Shown one piece after another: positions 46,024 through 57,115 of a stretch of 64,000 bases of DNA; the first letter of the stretch is position 1, and each line of letters opens with the position of its first letter. The notes beneath the pieces are model-generated. The model was given only the letters and a program-made list of their open reading frames with translations. It was not told the origin of the DNA and did no database searches. Source of the DNA: Bigelowiella natans CCMP2755 (taxonomy: Eukaryota; Cercozoa; Chlorarachniophyceae); the NCBI GenBank assembly GCA_000320545.1, contig ADNK01003252.1, positions 1 to 64,000 of the forward strand, written 5' to 3'. Position numbers and translations under genes: made by a program.

Positions 46024-47286
46024 ATACAATTTATTACTACTATATATTCTCAATATATTGACATCCGCTGCGAAGATATAACTCTACACAAACAGATTAA
46101 AAACGTATGCGCAATGATCTTGATTTATCATCATCATCATCATCATCATTATAGTCCAACATCATACCATTACTATCCCTACAACTACCATTGCTACTAC
46201 TACTACTACTACTACTACCTCTTAGAGTACTGGTGTGCTGCCTGTTGCTCGATATACTTATCAATTCTTTTAGATATCGAAGCACATTGTTTCTTTATCA
46301 TTTGATACGATACATCCGCAAGTGTTCTTGGCACTTCCAGTAGCTCAACATCAAATAATAGTACATCTCTACTGCTGCTGGGTTGCTTATGTTTGCCTCT
46401 CCTACTACTACGGACACCATGGTGTTTCTGCTGACGAGTTCTTCGATCAACAGCTAAGCTGCTACCCCCTTCATCTCGATCGAAATCATAATCATCATCA
46501 TCGAGGTCATCATCATCATCGTCATCGTTGAGGTTGTCTTCTTCTTCTTCTTCCAAGTTGCTTTGATCTCCTCCTTCCCTTCCTCCTCTTCTTCCTCCAA
46601 TAGATTCATCATCATCTCCTAATCCTCCTATTCCTCCATCAAACTAAACAAAATAAAGAAGAAGAAAGACGTATAGATGACAAGAAGAGATGAGACGATA
46701 ATAAGAAGAGTGTAATGCACTACTACAATTCGTTTGTTTGGCTACTTCTTACTTGCACTTGCTAACTACGTACCGTCTATCAATGCTATTGTGCCTGAGC
46801 TAGATAGTGTTGTAAATAAGCAAGCTACTACTACTACTACTACTGCTACTACTACTACCTATCTACCTACAGGACTACAACTATTCTTCTCTACCTCTAC
46901 ATCCAAACCAAGAAGGTTCTCTAAATCGGTAATTCTTGCTACGAATCGTTTCCTCTGTTGTAAAATAATTGCGTTTGTTTGTTGTCACAATAACTTTTCA
47001 CCGCCATTAGCTCCAGCACTCAACCAGTTCAGTTCATTCACTCATTTACACACCACGTAGATTATATACCAATAATGTTAGTAGCTGCTACACTATGCAG
47101 TCGAAGACGATGACATAATGATAATAATAATAATATTAGGATTATCAGACAAACACATCATCATCCCCAACAGCATAAATTCATACGTATATGCAAGTGA
47201 TACGCATAGAAGATTATTACTCCACAACAAAATAAATGGAAAGAAATTAGTTCTTATCTCACACAGAACTTGTGGCAGCAAATATG

Positions 47287-47330
<44 letters not shown>

Positions 47331-47939
47331 CGCAATAATTACCGAAACATCACGCTGTATTCGCATTTCTCCAATCTTTTTCCGGAGGGTCTCAAGTTCT
47401 CCAAACACTTTGAGGAATTCTGTCTTGGCATAATTTCTCTTTTTGCGGTCAGATTCGGCCTTGAATGAGAGGAGTAGGGAAGATGTGTGAGGTTTTTGAG
47501 GTTTAGAGCAGCAGTAGCACAAATGATGTAGCGAGAGTAAAAGAGCGAAATTTGTGGTAACAATCCCTTACCACAATCCAAAGGAAATATACATAATGAA
47601 GAATGGGGGAAAAGGTGGTGTAGTAGCAGCAGCAAATGAAATCCTCTTACTGTGATGATCATGATAGTAGGTAGTTAAAGTATATATGTAAGCATATAGA
47701 TGATTTCTCTTCTCACTATAACACATGACGATAGGCCCGCTACTACATCTACTACTACTACTACTACTACTCTCATCACTACTAGTACGTACAACTTATT
47801 CTTTCTCTCGTTCTTCTAGGGTATACTACTACAACTACACTACTACTACTACTACTGCTACTACTACCTGCTTTTTGGCAATTAGGGCTACTTGCTGCAG
47901 TCGCTGTATCTCCCTCATCGATGATTCCTGACATCATAC

Positions 47940-47972
<33 letters not shown>

Positions 47973-49015
47973 TATCATCATCGTTATCATCAACCCCATG
48001 GACGCAGCGGCAGGAGCAACAGCAGTAGTAGGAGATGTAAATTTGTATATTCACTCTCGCATAGTCACAAACAAACAGTGTGTTGGTTAGGAGATGGGGG
48101 GAGGGCCTTCTTCATCTATTCATTTGTTTATGTGTTTTTAGTTCCAACAATAGATATAGTATTTTTAAGTATGTTGAAAATGGGGTAAATAATAAAGTAA
48201 ATAACAATTTTACTGACTCACTTACTACCTTAAAAGACTTCATCTCTTTTTGAAACTGATAGATAACAATGCAAACGATAATGATTACAATAATAGAGTA
48301 ATGATACACATATCAACCTATCTACGAGTTGAACAAAACACAAAAAAAAAAAGAAGAATAAAAATACGACAATAATAACGAAAATGAATATACTGAGTAG
48401 CAGAAGAGTATCATCATGCATGAAGCTTCTTTTTATGCGGGGTTGCTGCTGCTCTTAGGTGATGATTATTATCTTCTTCTTCTTCTTCTTCTTCTTCTTC
48501 TTCTTCTTCTCGTAGTCTTCCTCTCACTGGAAAATAATAGCTTGCTGCATTCATAGAAATAGAAGCAGCAGCACAAGCGGCGGCTTTGCACTTCCACTTA
48601 TCATGATTTATTTCTCATTGCGAGCTGCTTTTACTTTCTGATTTAATTGCGAACGAAGTTGATCCAAATTGGTGCTTTGCAGCTTTTCATTTGCAGCATT
48701 TAGCTTTGTCTGCAACTCCCTACACCATCCATTAACATAATGATAATTCTCAATACTATTATTATTTGTTACTACTATTTTTTAAATCAGAAAATGCCCT
48801 TTGGCTCAAGCAGAAATCGGTCAAAATGATAGGCTCTCCATATCCTTTGGCTCAAGCAAAGATCGCTCAAATAATAAGCTCTCCATATCCACTGATTCAG
48901 TCGATATAATGATGACTTGTTCTTCTTCTTCTTCTTCCTCCTCCTCCTCTTCTTCTTCTCCCAGCAAGACCAACATAGTTATTGCCAAAGGTCGGCATTC
49001 ACATAGAAGAGAAGA

Positions 49016-49046
<31 letters not shown>

Positions 49047-49308
49047 AAGAAAGATAATACATGCTACTACTGCTACTACTAGTAGTAGTACTACTAGTAC
49101 AGCTGTTGATTATTATGACATTGTCTTTTGCTTTTGGATGCCTTTTATCTTCTCTTCGTTCTGGTGCAAAACCTGTACCTGATGATGATGATGATGGTGA
49201 TGATGGTGGTGGTGATGATGATAACTACGGATAGAGTATTAACTGATCGCTCTATTGTCGTTTCATCAGTCAGAGGTAGAAGGCAGGTAGAGTTGTGACA
49301 ATAAGTAT

Positions 49309-49340
<32 letters not shown>

Positions 49341-51391
49341 AAACCTACAAGTTGTATTATGCTGAGTTACTGAGCGACAAAGTTCCAAATCTTATCACTA
49401 CAACTCACTTTCCTCACAGCATCAAATTACCTACCTACCTATCTACCTACCTACCTTTTTATTGGCTTGATTGAGTTCTTCAGTAAGCTTTAGAGCATGT
49501 TGTTGCGCTTGTAGTTTGGCCCTATTAGCATCGGCAAGTGACTGCTGCAGACGAAGATTAGAAACCGAGAGTTCCTAATACACCACAAGCATACACACGC
49601 ACATAGCAACATCATCATCATCATCATCATGCTCTGATGCTGTTGCCTCCCGTGAGAAGGACGATGATCAAACAACGTGTTATTTTTTGTTTTCTTCGTC
49701 TTCCTCCCCTTTGACTACTCTTCATATCGTAGTCTCTGCATCCTTATCGTTCTCCAGCCCCCCCCCCCCCCCTTTCCAACCTTGTTGCCACTCAATTGAT
49801 CCCTCCAACTTTCCAAAGCCTTGTAGTAAGTAAGTAATGTAATAGCGACATAAGCAACACCAATAAGGAGTGTTTTTTGTAACTAGCAACTGAGTAATAA
49901 TAGTAGTAGTAGTAGTAGTAGTAGTAGTAGGTACTAGCAGATGATGTTAATCCCCTTTCCAATCATAATCATCATCAACTAGGAATACTACTGATTGGTA
50001 CTACTGTTGATAATACGCTGGCAACCAATACATGATAACCTTTTTATTTCTGCGTAATCTCACAAGTCATTATCACCACCACAATAATTATCATCACCAT
50101 TACCATCATGCTGCTTGCATAGATAGTAGCATATGTTTATCATCACTATTTATCATTTCATGCTGGTTGCATAGATAGATCTTAGCATGTGTTAGGCCGT
50201 AGTAGTAGTAGTAGTAGTAGTAGTAGACACACAGACTTGTTCCATTCTTGCTACTTCAACATCGGCTTTACGTTTCTCCTCCCTCCAATATTCAACCTAA
50301 ATTATTAGTAAATGTTGCGACGACGAATTACAATCAACATACGACGAATAATTTCGAGAAAATGAAGTATTGCAAAATAATTTTTCTGAGCAGTAGTCAA
50401 ATGATTCTTGAATGAAAATAGATTATGGCAACAAGTAGCTTATAGTGTTGGATGATGAGAAGGAGAGAAGATAGATAGATAGATGGGTAGATAGTAGTCT
50501 TGAACATCAAACTACAGACAAAATACAATTGAAACATCATAACTCTTCTTTCAACATTCAAAGTAGTAGTAGTAGTAGTAGTAGTAGTAGCAGCATCAGG
50601 AATATATTATTAGTGCAGCATCATGAATATATTATTAGTGCAGCATCATGACTCTACTCCGCAGACCACCTTTTTACTGCTGTATCATCATCATTGCAAG
50701 GAGACCAACACGTAATCTTAGACTACTACCACCATCCCACCACCATTCCATCATTCTACCTGTTCTTTCAGACTCTTCTCATCGCCCTCAATCTCCTCAC
50801 CAAGAATATCAGATGGCCTTTTTTTATTATCCGTGCAATATTGTTATCATAACTATCGTTATCATCATTATTTTTTTAAAATAAATAGTTCTTATTTCTA
50901 CTAGCAATATTAGAGTATCATATGACCAAACAGACAGAAGTCAAAGATATCATCGGAAATACAAAACTGCGAATAAAATTTTGCTACAATCTAATAATCA
51001 TTTTTTACGATATTATCATTAAGAGTTTTTTTCTTCTTACAATTAGAAGATGATAGTAGAATGTATACTGCCATCAAATGGCTGCTACCATAAGGTATGT
51101 GTCTTCTTCTTCTTCTTCTTCTTCTTCTTCTTCTTCTTGTTTAATTGCGGTTCCTTCTCATCGTTGTATTCTACTACTACTTACGATCTCTCAAGGCTCC
51201 TTGAAGAAGAAGACGAAGATGGTGGTGGTGGTAACGTTCCGCCAGCAGCATCAAATGAGGATGATGATGACGATGATGATACAAACTTGCGCTGTTCTGC
51301 TAATTGGGTCTAGTAGAAAAAGAAGAGGAAGAAGAAAAAGAAGATTAAAACAACATCAAGTAGTAAGAGTACGGAACGATGATCATAGAAG

Positions 51392-51432
<41 letters not shown>

Positions 51433-52621
51433 TGTGCGTGGCGGCCAATGAATATACTCTAGGGAGATAATGTCTTGTAATCCCCGTGTGCGTGTGTTCT
51501 CTCTACTGCTGCTTGTAATATAAAAGAACCTGCAGAGCAGATATCCTTCCCATCAAGGATTCCTGAACCTTTACGTTGTGAGGAAGAAAGGGGGGGGGGG
51601 GGAGGGTGAAGGGAAGAGAAGAGAAGAGAGAGAAAGAGAGGAGTATTGAGAAGAAGATAAGAATTGCACAACACCACAAACCAAATGCAGTGGCTGTCTG
51701 TTGTTGTTGTTAACGACTACAACAACAACAGGCAATAAGTATCACCCTACTATTACTACTACTACTACTACTACTACTAGTAGTAGTAGTAGTAGCGCTA
51801 TTGTGCGGTGCTGCTGCTGCTGTTGCATAAGGGAAAATACATCTACTACTACTGCTACTACTACTATTATGTGATGGTGGACGTGGTGGTGGTGCTGCTG
51901 CATCAGGAAAATACATCTCCCTCAGCAGCTGCTTTACACCGTAAATATGATGATAATAATGGTGATGGCGATGATAATATACTAGAGAGAGGACAAAGAA
52001 CAACGTTGAGAGAATAATAAGTATAAGAATAATAGCAATAACCTTGGCTAGCTCTGCAGCATGTTTCGCTTTGAGTTCTTCCTGTGAATGATGATGATAA
52101 TAATACTAAGAATAATAATAATAAAGAATGGGAGGAGGACATCTCTGGATCTCACTCTGTCAGCATAAATCATAAAATTAAGGAAACGGTATCTAATGCA
52201 AACAATCACATCAAGGAACAATAACACCATCATCATCGTCGTCAGCTCTCTCTTCCCATTATTATTATTATTAATAATAATATCATTATTATTTTTCTTT
52301 ATACTCTTCCTTTTTGTGGCACTCTCTCTTACTTATTATGTGCACAGAGCACAAGTACCTTCTGCATCTCAGAACGAAGCAACTTTAGCTGCTGATTCGC
52401 CCCCCCTCCCTCTTCTATTCCTCCCTTAATGCACACAAAAATATTCTTTTATCAATTTTTGTCCCAAAACAAGCATAACATATAATGCAAAAACATGTAT
52501 AAACTTTTTTTAATGTTGTTAGAAATTGCAGAGAGGATGCGAGAAAAGAGAAGAGAACGGAAAGGGATTACAACAACAACAACAACAACAACAACAACAT
52601 GAAACCAACGACTGACATTTG

Positions 52622-52654
<33 letters not shown>

Positions 52655-55150
52655 TCGTGGGGAATAATCCGTTGGTGCTGCTGTTGCTTGTACTCGGCAC
52701 ACCACCATCCTTACTACCACCCTATAACAATCATTTATCAATGGCGTAGTAGTGAATTGTGCGTTGTTCGGGGCAGTACGTACGTCGTTTTGTTGTGCTG
52801 TTTATGCTGACGATGATACAAATGTTATGTTTGGTAGTGGTGGTAGTGGTGGTGATTATGATGATGATGAAGGATTATTAGTTTTGAGAGAGAAGAATAA
52901 GTAAAGTGAAAGAAGGAAGAACAGCACTTCATCGGTACGAGAGAAGGAAGGTGTTTCCTTGCCGGTTTGCTGCCCAGCAGCAGTAGTAGTTGTTGTTAAC
53001 TTCGACTCCCTGTCTTCATTGCCTGATCGAAGAGAATTTTGGTGTTCTTTCTCCTGATTGGCGAGGAGCTGCTTTTGCATGTTGACAATTCTTCGCTCTG
53101 CCCAGGCTACTTTATGCCTGTTATTATGATGATGATGAGAGAATTCGCATACATGCTTCTTGTTAGGGGGGTAACGGAGGAAAACATCAAATAATATTCA
53201 CCAATTATTGATACCTTAAGGCGTCGAGCTCAAGCTCCGAATCCTGTAAAACGAAGTCGTTGTTATCTATTGTTTCATTCGTGGTAATCATCCTCTACCA
53301 CACATTGTTCAATAAAGTGTGGTATTCTTCGGGTAGAAATATTAATACCTCTCAAACGACTTCATGGCAGTAAATATGAATACACACATTTATACACGCA
53401 CATACGCACAGGGAGAGAGGGAGGGAGGGAGGGGGAGAGAGAGAGAGAAAGAAAGAGAGAGAAAATCAATATCAGGACTTTCTTGGCTCGAATATTCATA
53501 TTTGCCCGTTCAATCTTCGCTCTGACTTTTTGCTTGTATTCTGACATCTCCTGTATCATAAACATTGGGGAGGGGGGAGTGATAAGCAATCGATCAATGT
53601 GAATGGGCTGCTGCCACAAGATAGACAAACTGCTTTCAGTATTTACCTTTTGCTTCTCGGAGAGTTCTTGTGTAAGTGCGAGTACTTTGGTGTTGAGCTC
53701 CTTGAGCTCCTCTTGAGATTCGAGATACTGAGAACAAACATTTTCATTTTACCGCAACAGATACTATCATCAACATTATACTTAGTTATTATTTGTAGTA
53801 GAAGTAGTGAATAGGTGGACCTTCCGTTTGAGGAGAGTGTTGTTCTCTTGTAATGTGCTCAGATCCGTCTTTAAAATACAATAATAAAAGTTACTACTTC
53901 CGCAAGGAACAAGGCTTAGTATTTCTAACTATCAACACGGTGAAACTGATGTATACAAAAATATCGATCTACAAGAAATCTGCGGCACAAGTTAGAGGTA
54001 TTCTGAGATATGATTCGGGTTTGATATTTTGCAGAGAGCGTCATGATTACTAGTCTTCTTACATAGAGTAGAATTGTATGTATTACCGAGTGCGACTCTT
54101 CGCGTTGTGCTGCCCAACGTTTATTTTTCTCGGTAATACCTTCCCTCTCCTTCAATATATTTGATGGTAGTGAAGATTCAATGATAGTATATAGAAGTAG
54201 GGAAAAGTACATCCATTTATGGCAGTGAGTTCTATCCAGCATGAAAGTCACAGTAGATGATAATAGAGAAATGGCAGATGTGGTAGATGTGTCGCCAAAT
54301 TTCTACCTTCTTAAATTCCTCCTCTCTGTCTTGCAGTAGCTTTTGGCGCTTTGCTAACTCTTTTTCATGTCTCAACTTCAGAGCTTTAAGGTCTTTTGCC
54401 TGAGAATCCTGAGGAAAAGTGATAATAACACGTTTTGAAGCTACCCCCGTCCCTTTGCACACTTAAGAGGCTATCATTCCCCGGAGAATAATTCTTTATT
54501 TTTTTATAAATATCTTTAGGCCATGCACGGCTTCTTACCGAGGCCGCCCGCAATTCTCTCAGATTCTCTTCGAGTTTTTTAATTCTGGCATCCTTTTGTT
54601 TGAGATCTATTTAGAAATTAGCACTCAGAAACATCTAGCACACATGAAAGTAATGGGGAGGACCTGCTTTTTTGTTGAAGATATATTCTTTCGCTTTCTC
54701 TTTAATATCTCTAAGCTGTTTGTCCCTATTTATAATAATAATTGGATTTAGTAGTGTAGTAAAAATATCATACAAAAAGATATATTCTTTCGCTTTCTCT
54801 CTACTATCTTTCAGCTGTTTGTCCCTATTTATGATAACAATTGGATTTAATTGTAACAATTATCACTCAATAGATAGATAGATAAATAGATAGATAGATA
54901 GTAGATACATCCCCAAATTAACATAAGAATCGACAGTATTGATTGACTGCTTCTCCTTGACATTACTTGATTGCAAGTTGTTTCTGTAAGCTTCTGGGTG
55001 ACGTAGCAGTATTCGGTGGAGACTGTAGGCTTTGCGGTGAAGCCACAGCACCCGCGTTGCTTTCCTCCATCACACAGGTTCCCTTGGTCTCTCCCCTCTC
55101 CTGCTGATATATTTGCTCAGTCTCCCGTATCACAGCCTTATGGCACTTCT
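45187..55150 (-). CDS. Long coiled-coil protein, about 20 short exons
   Basis: A chain of minus-strand exons with heptad-like charged sequence, each with plausible splice edges. From N to C: 54963-55147 (KAVIRETEQIYQQERGE), duplicated exons 54780-54838 and 54667-54733 (DKQL-D--EKAKEYIF), 54538-54607 (KQKDARIKKLEENLRELRA), 54306-54410 (LKLRHEKELAKRQKLLQ), near 54100-54160, 53819-53867, 53650-53735 (ESQEELKELNTKVLALTQ), 53475-53552, 53220-53260, about 52980-53115 (WAERRIVNMQKQLLANQEK), 52352-52400, 52042-52083, 51533-51575, 50230-50295, about 49790-49830, 49455-49576 (LADANRAKLQAQQHALKL), 48600-48715, 48235-48260, 47342-47457 (FGELETLRKKIGEMRIQRD), 46872-46965 (RFVARITDLENLLGLDVE) and 46219-46640 (acidic, then LLFDVELLEV). 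A scaffold, motor tail or cytoskeletal role is possible. One gene or two cannot be decided, and the N-terminus may lie beyond the LINE insertion at 55,400. Confidence 0.6.
45985..46220. repeat. (CA)n, (ATC)n and (CTA)n microsatellites
   Basis: (CA)n 45,985-46,018; ATC run 46,127-46,150; CTA run 46,192-46,218, whose right edge is the splice donor of the exon at 46,219-46,640 (minus strand AG|GTAGTAGTAG). Confidence 0.9.
47940..49080. repeat. ATC, CTT and GAA microsatellites
   Basis: ATC 47,940-47,990, CTT 48,474-48,510, CTT 48,920-48,960 and GAA 49,016-49,055. All fall in introns of the coiled-coil gene. Poly-Asp, poly-Ser and poly-Lys frames here are artefacts. Confidence 0.9.
51100..52655. 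repeat. CTT, GA, CTA, CAA and GAT microsatellites
   Basis: CTT 51,104-51,139, GA 51,392-51,430, poly-G 51,590-51,602, CTA then TAG 51,750-51,795 (an inverted pair that can form a hairpin), CAA 52,570-52,600, GAT 52,623-52,654. Confidence 0.9.
54670..54850 (-). repeat. Tandem duplication of one coiled-coil exon
   Basis: Two about 75-bp copies (around 54,675-54,750 and 54,775-54,850) share AGATATATTCTTTCGCTTTC and TCAGCTGTTTGTCCCTATTT-type sequence. Each encodes DKQL-D--EKAKEYIF on the minus strand. They could be mutually exclusive or additive exons. Confidence 0.75.
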
Positions 55151-55452
55151 GATCAATAAAGAATGTCACATGAATGGGCAGCTAAACTTCTTAAGAAAAA
55201 CAAAACAACATACATATTTTAAGCTCCCCAAGAACTAGCACCACATAGTAGCCTGCAGACTAATGCACCTTTGAAGAGGGGTGAGTTGCTTGCTTCCAAG
55301 AGGAGGGAGTAGAAAATACGAAGGTGAGTCAGAATTCTGAGGAATGCAGTGGAAACAATGATTGCGACAACAACTTACTGCAGCTAATAGATTTATCTTT
55401 GGTGCGAAGCGAACCATTCACCAAACGAGGATTGACGGATCGTTGTGTAGAC

Positions 55453-56271
55453 ATGGCCTTCAGGAAGTTTTTGCTCAGAGTGGAGGCCTTGCGCCGCCAG
55501 AATTTTGCCGCTAGTGTCATTGCTTCACAATGCATCAACCTTGTAGTCTGTTCCCCTGCCTTCCCTGGCAAACCGTTCTCCATTGGTGACCCTGCTGCTT
55601 GCTGGGCCCAAGCTTCGTTTGCATGCTGGAAAAAAGGTGCAGGCCACCACCAGCTCATCGGCGTCCGAAAGGCTTCCTCTGTGCAATGCAAATTTTCATT
55701 CCATGACACTGGTGCCAAGGACCTAGTCAATCAATGGCGCCCCCCCAGAATTGCTCTCAAGGAGCTTCTCGCACAATCTCATGCTGTGCCCGACAACGAA
55801 GTCGGTGCATGTGTTTCACGCCTTGCCCAATTGGTGCGGGCAGTCAACCAGCCCGCGACCTCCAGCCAAGCTGATCTTGCTGACCACGCCACCACACCAC
55901 TGACGCATGCTTCCCCCGGGGAAGGCCAGCAAAAAGATGGCAAAGCAGGAGCTCCCTCCAGTGACAGCCATCCGCCAAGTCCGTCACCCATGCATCCCTC
56001 AGACCACAAACGAAGTGAGAGCCACAAGGGGATGAAGAAGAAAAAGAAATCAAACAATGAAAAGTCACCCCACCTTCAGAATCCGAGCGAAGAGGAACCG
56101 AGTGAAACCCCCCCACCATTGAATGCAAAGGCCATCGTCGTCTTCTCATCAAAGAGCAAACTTGAGCAGTCAAGAACAAGGTCACCAGTTCCTTTCCGCA
56201 GTTGCAAGGAAGGGTGTCCAAAGTCATCCATCGCAAGGGACATCACTCTTCAAGGGGCAACCGCACAATGA
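55453..56271 (+). CDS. LINE ORF1-like protein
   Basis: The frame from the ATG at 55,453 (MAFRKFLLRVEALRRQNF) to the TGA at 56,271 has an N-terminal compact half and a charged C-terminal half (HKGMKKKKKSNNEKS), fitting a nucleic-acid-binding ORF1. No domain is recognised. The frame is open further 5' into host-like DNA, so I favour the internal start, which lies inside the TA-poor zone. No tyrosine. Confidence 0.5.
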   Translation: MAFRKFLLRVEALRRQNFAASVIASQCINLVVCSPAFPGKPFSIGDPAACWAQASFACWKKGAGHHQLIGVRKASSVQCKFSFHDTGAKDLVNQWRPPRIALKELLAQSHAVPDNEVGACVSRLAQLVRAVNQPATSSQADLADHATTPLTHASPGEGQQKDGKAGAPSSDSHPPSPSPMHPSDHKRSESHKGMKKKKKSNNEKSPHLQNPSEEEPSETPPPLNAKAIVVFSSKSKLEQSRTRSPVPFRSCKEGCPKSSIARDITLQGATAQ

Positions 56272-56479
56272 TCGCATTCAATTCCGATTCACCCTTCGAT
56301 TGTGCGAATGAGTCCCTTGACCAGCTGAACGACAACCTCAATTTGAGAGTGGTCGTTTGGCTCCCCACCGACAAGCGGAAGCGCAAGTCGGTGGGCAACT
56401 CCCCCCCCTGAAGGGGGACCCCCGGGAAGGTCGCACGTGAACGTCGCCGCCGCGCGCACCTTCCCGCCGCTGCAAGGGA

Positions 56480-57115
56480 CACTCCATCAAAAGCAGCCTT
56501 CTTCAATTCACGTGGCCTGCGGAATGAGAGGAGCCCACCAATCAAGTCCCTTGCCAGAGGAAAAATTGACGTCGCGTGTCCATTTGATGCCAAGTTGCAA
56601 AACGAAGACGTCTCAGGCGGCGTCCATGAGTGCCATGCATTGGATGAAACGCGGCTCAGAGGAATGGGGATCTTGAGCAAGATCCCGCCATCAATCCTCT
56701 CCCACGATGAATTCAACGCATGGTTCAAGCATTGGCAACAATGAACTGGCATTTCACACGGCCCACTGGCCTTGTGCTGGAGACACCCGCCGCAGGGAGG
56801 CTCTCAGTGCATTCCTGATGGGCGAACGAATCATCGGAGCACGTGGGGACTCGAAATCCAACCGCGAAGGCGAAAACCTTCTCCAAACCATGAGTGATCT
56901 GGGCAAACACCATGTCGATCTTGAATGGAACATCGCGATGGGGAAACACACGAGAGTGGAGCACATTGGTGCCAATGGTGTTCTCCAAGTTCAACTCTCA
57001 TCCCCAGACCACACGTTCTGCACCTCTGAAGCCATTGTGCGCGGGGCATCCACTTTCCTGTCCTGCGACACCCTCGGCAGTGATTGCAAACAACAAGTGG
57101 TGGCATTCCCACGAT
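56480..57115 (+). pseudogene. LINE endonuclease domain, frameshifted
   Basis: An apurinic-type endonuclease start is visible in one frame (AFFNSRGLRNERSP near 56,497-56,540; ECHALDETRLRGMGI near 56,630-56,672, with the Glu of the ET motif) and its end in another (VDLEWNIAMG and LQVQLSSPDHTF near 56,907-57,020). A shift lies near 56,690-56,710. In an intact element this domain nicks target DNA. Confidence 0.6.

Noticed and set aside
46219..46640. FKBP-type isomerase, from LLFDVELLEV
   Set aside because: Only the last beta-strand-like phrase matches; the preceding sequence is acidic low complexity and lacks the rest of the FKBP fold. Kept as part of the coiled-coil gene.
55324..55452. Start of LINE ORF1 at 55,324
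   Set aside because: This part lies in TA-containing host-like DNA; the internal Met at 55,453 fits the composition boundary better.
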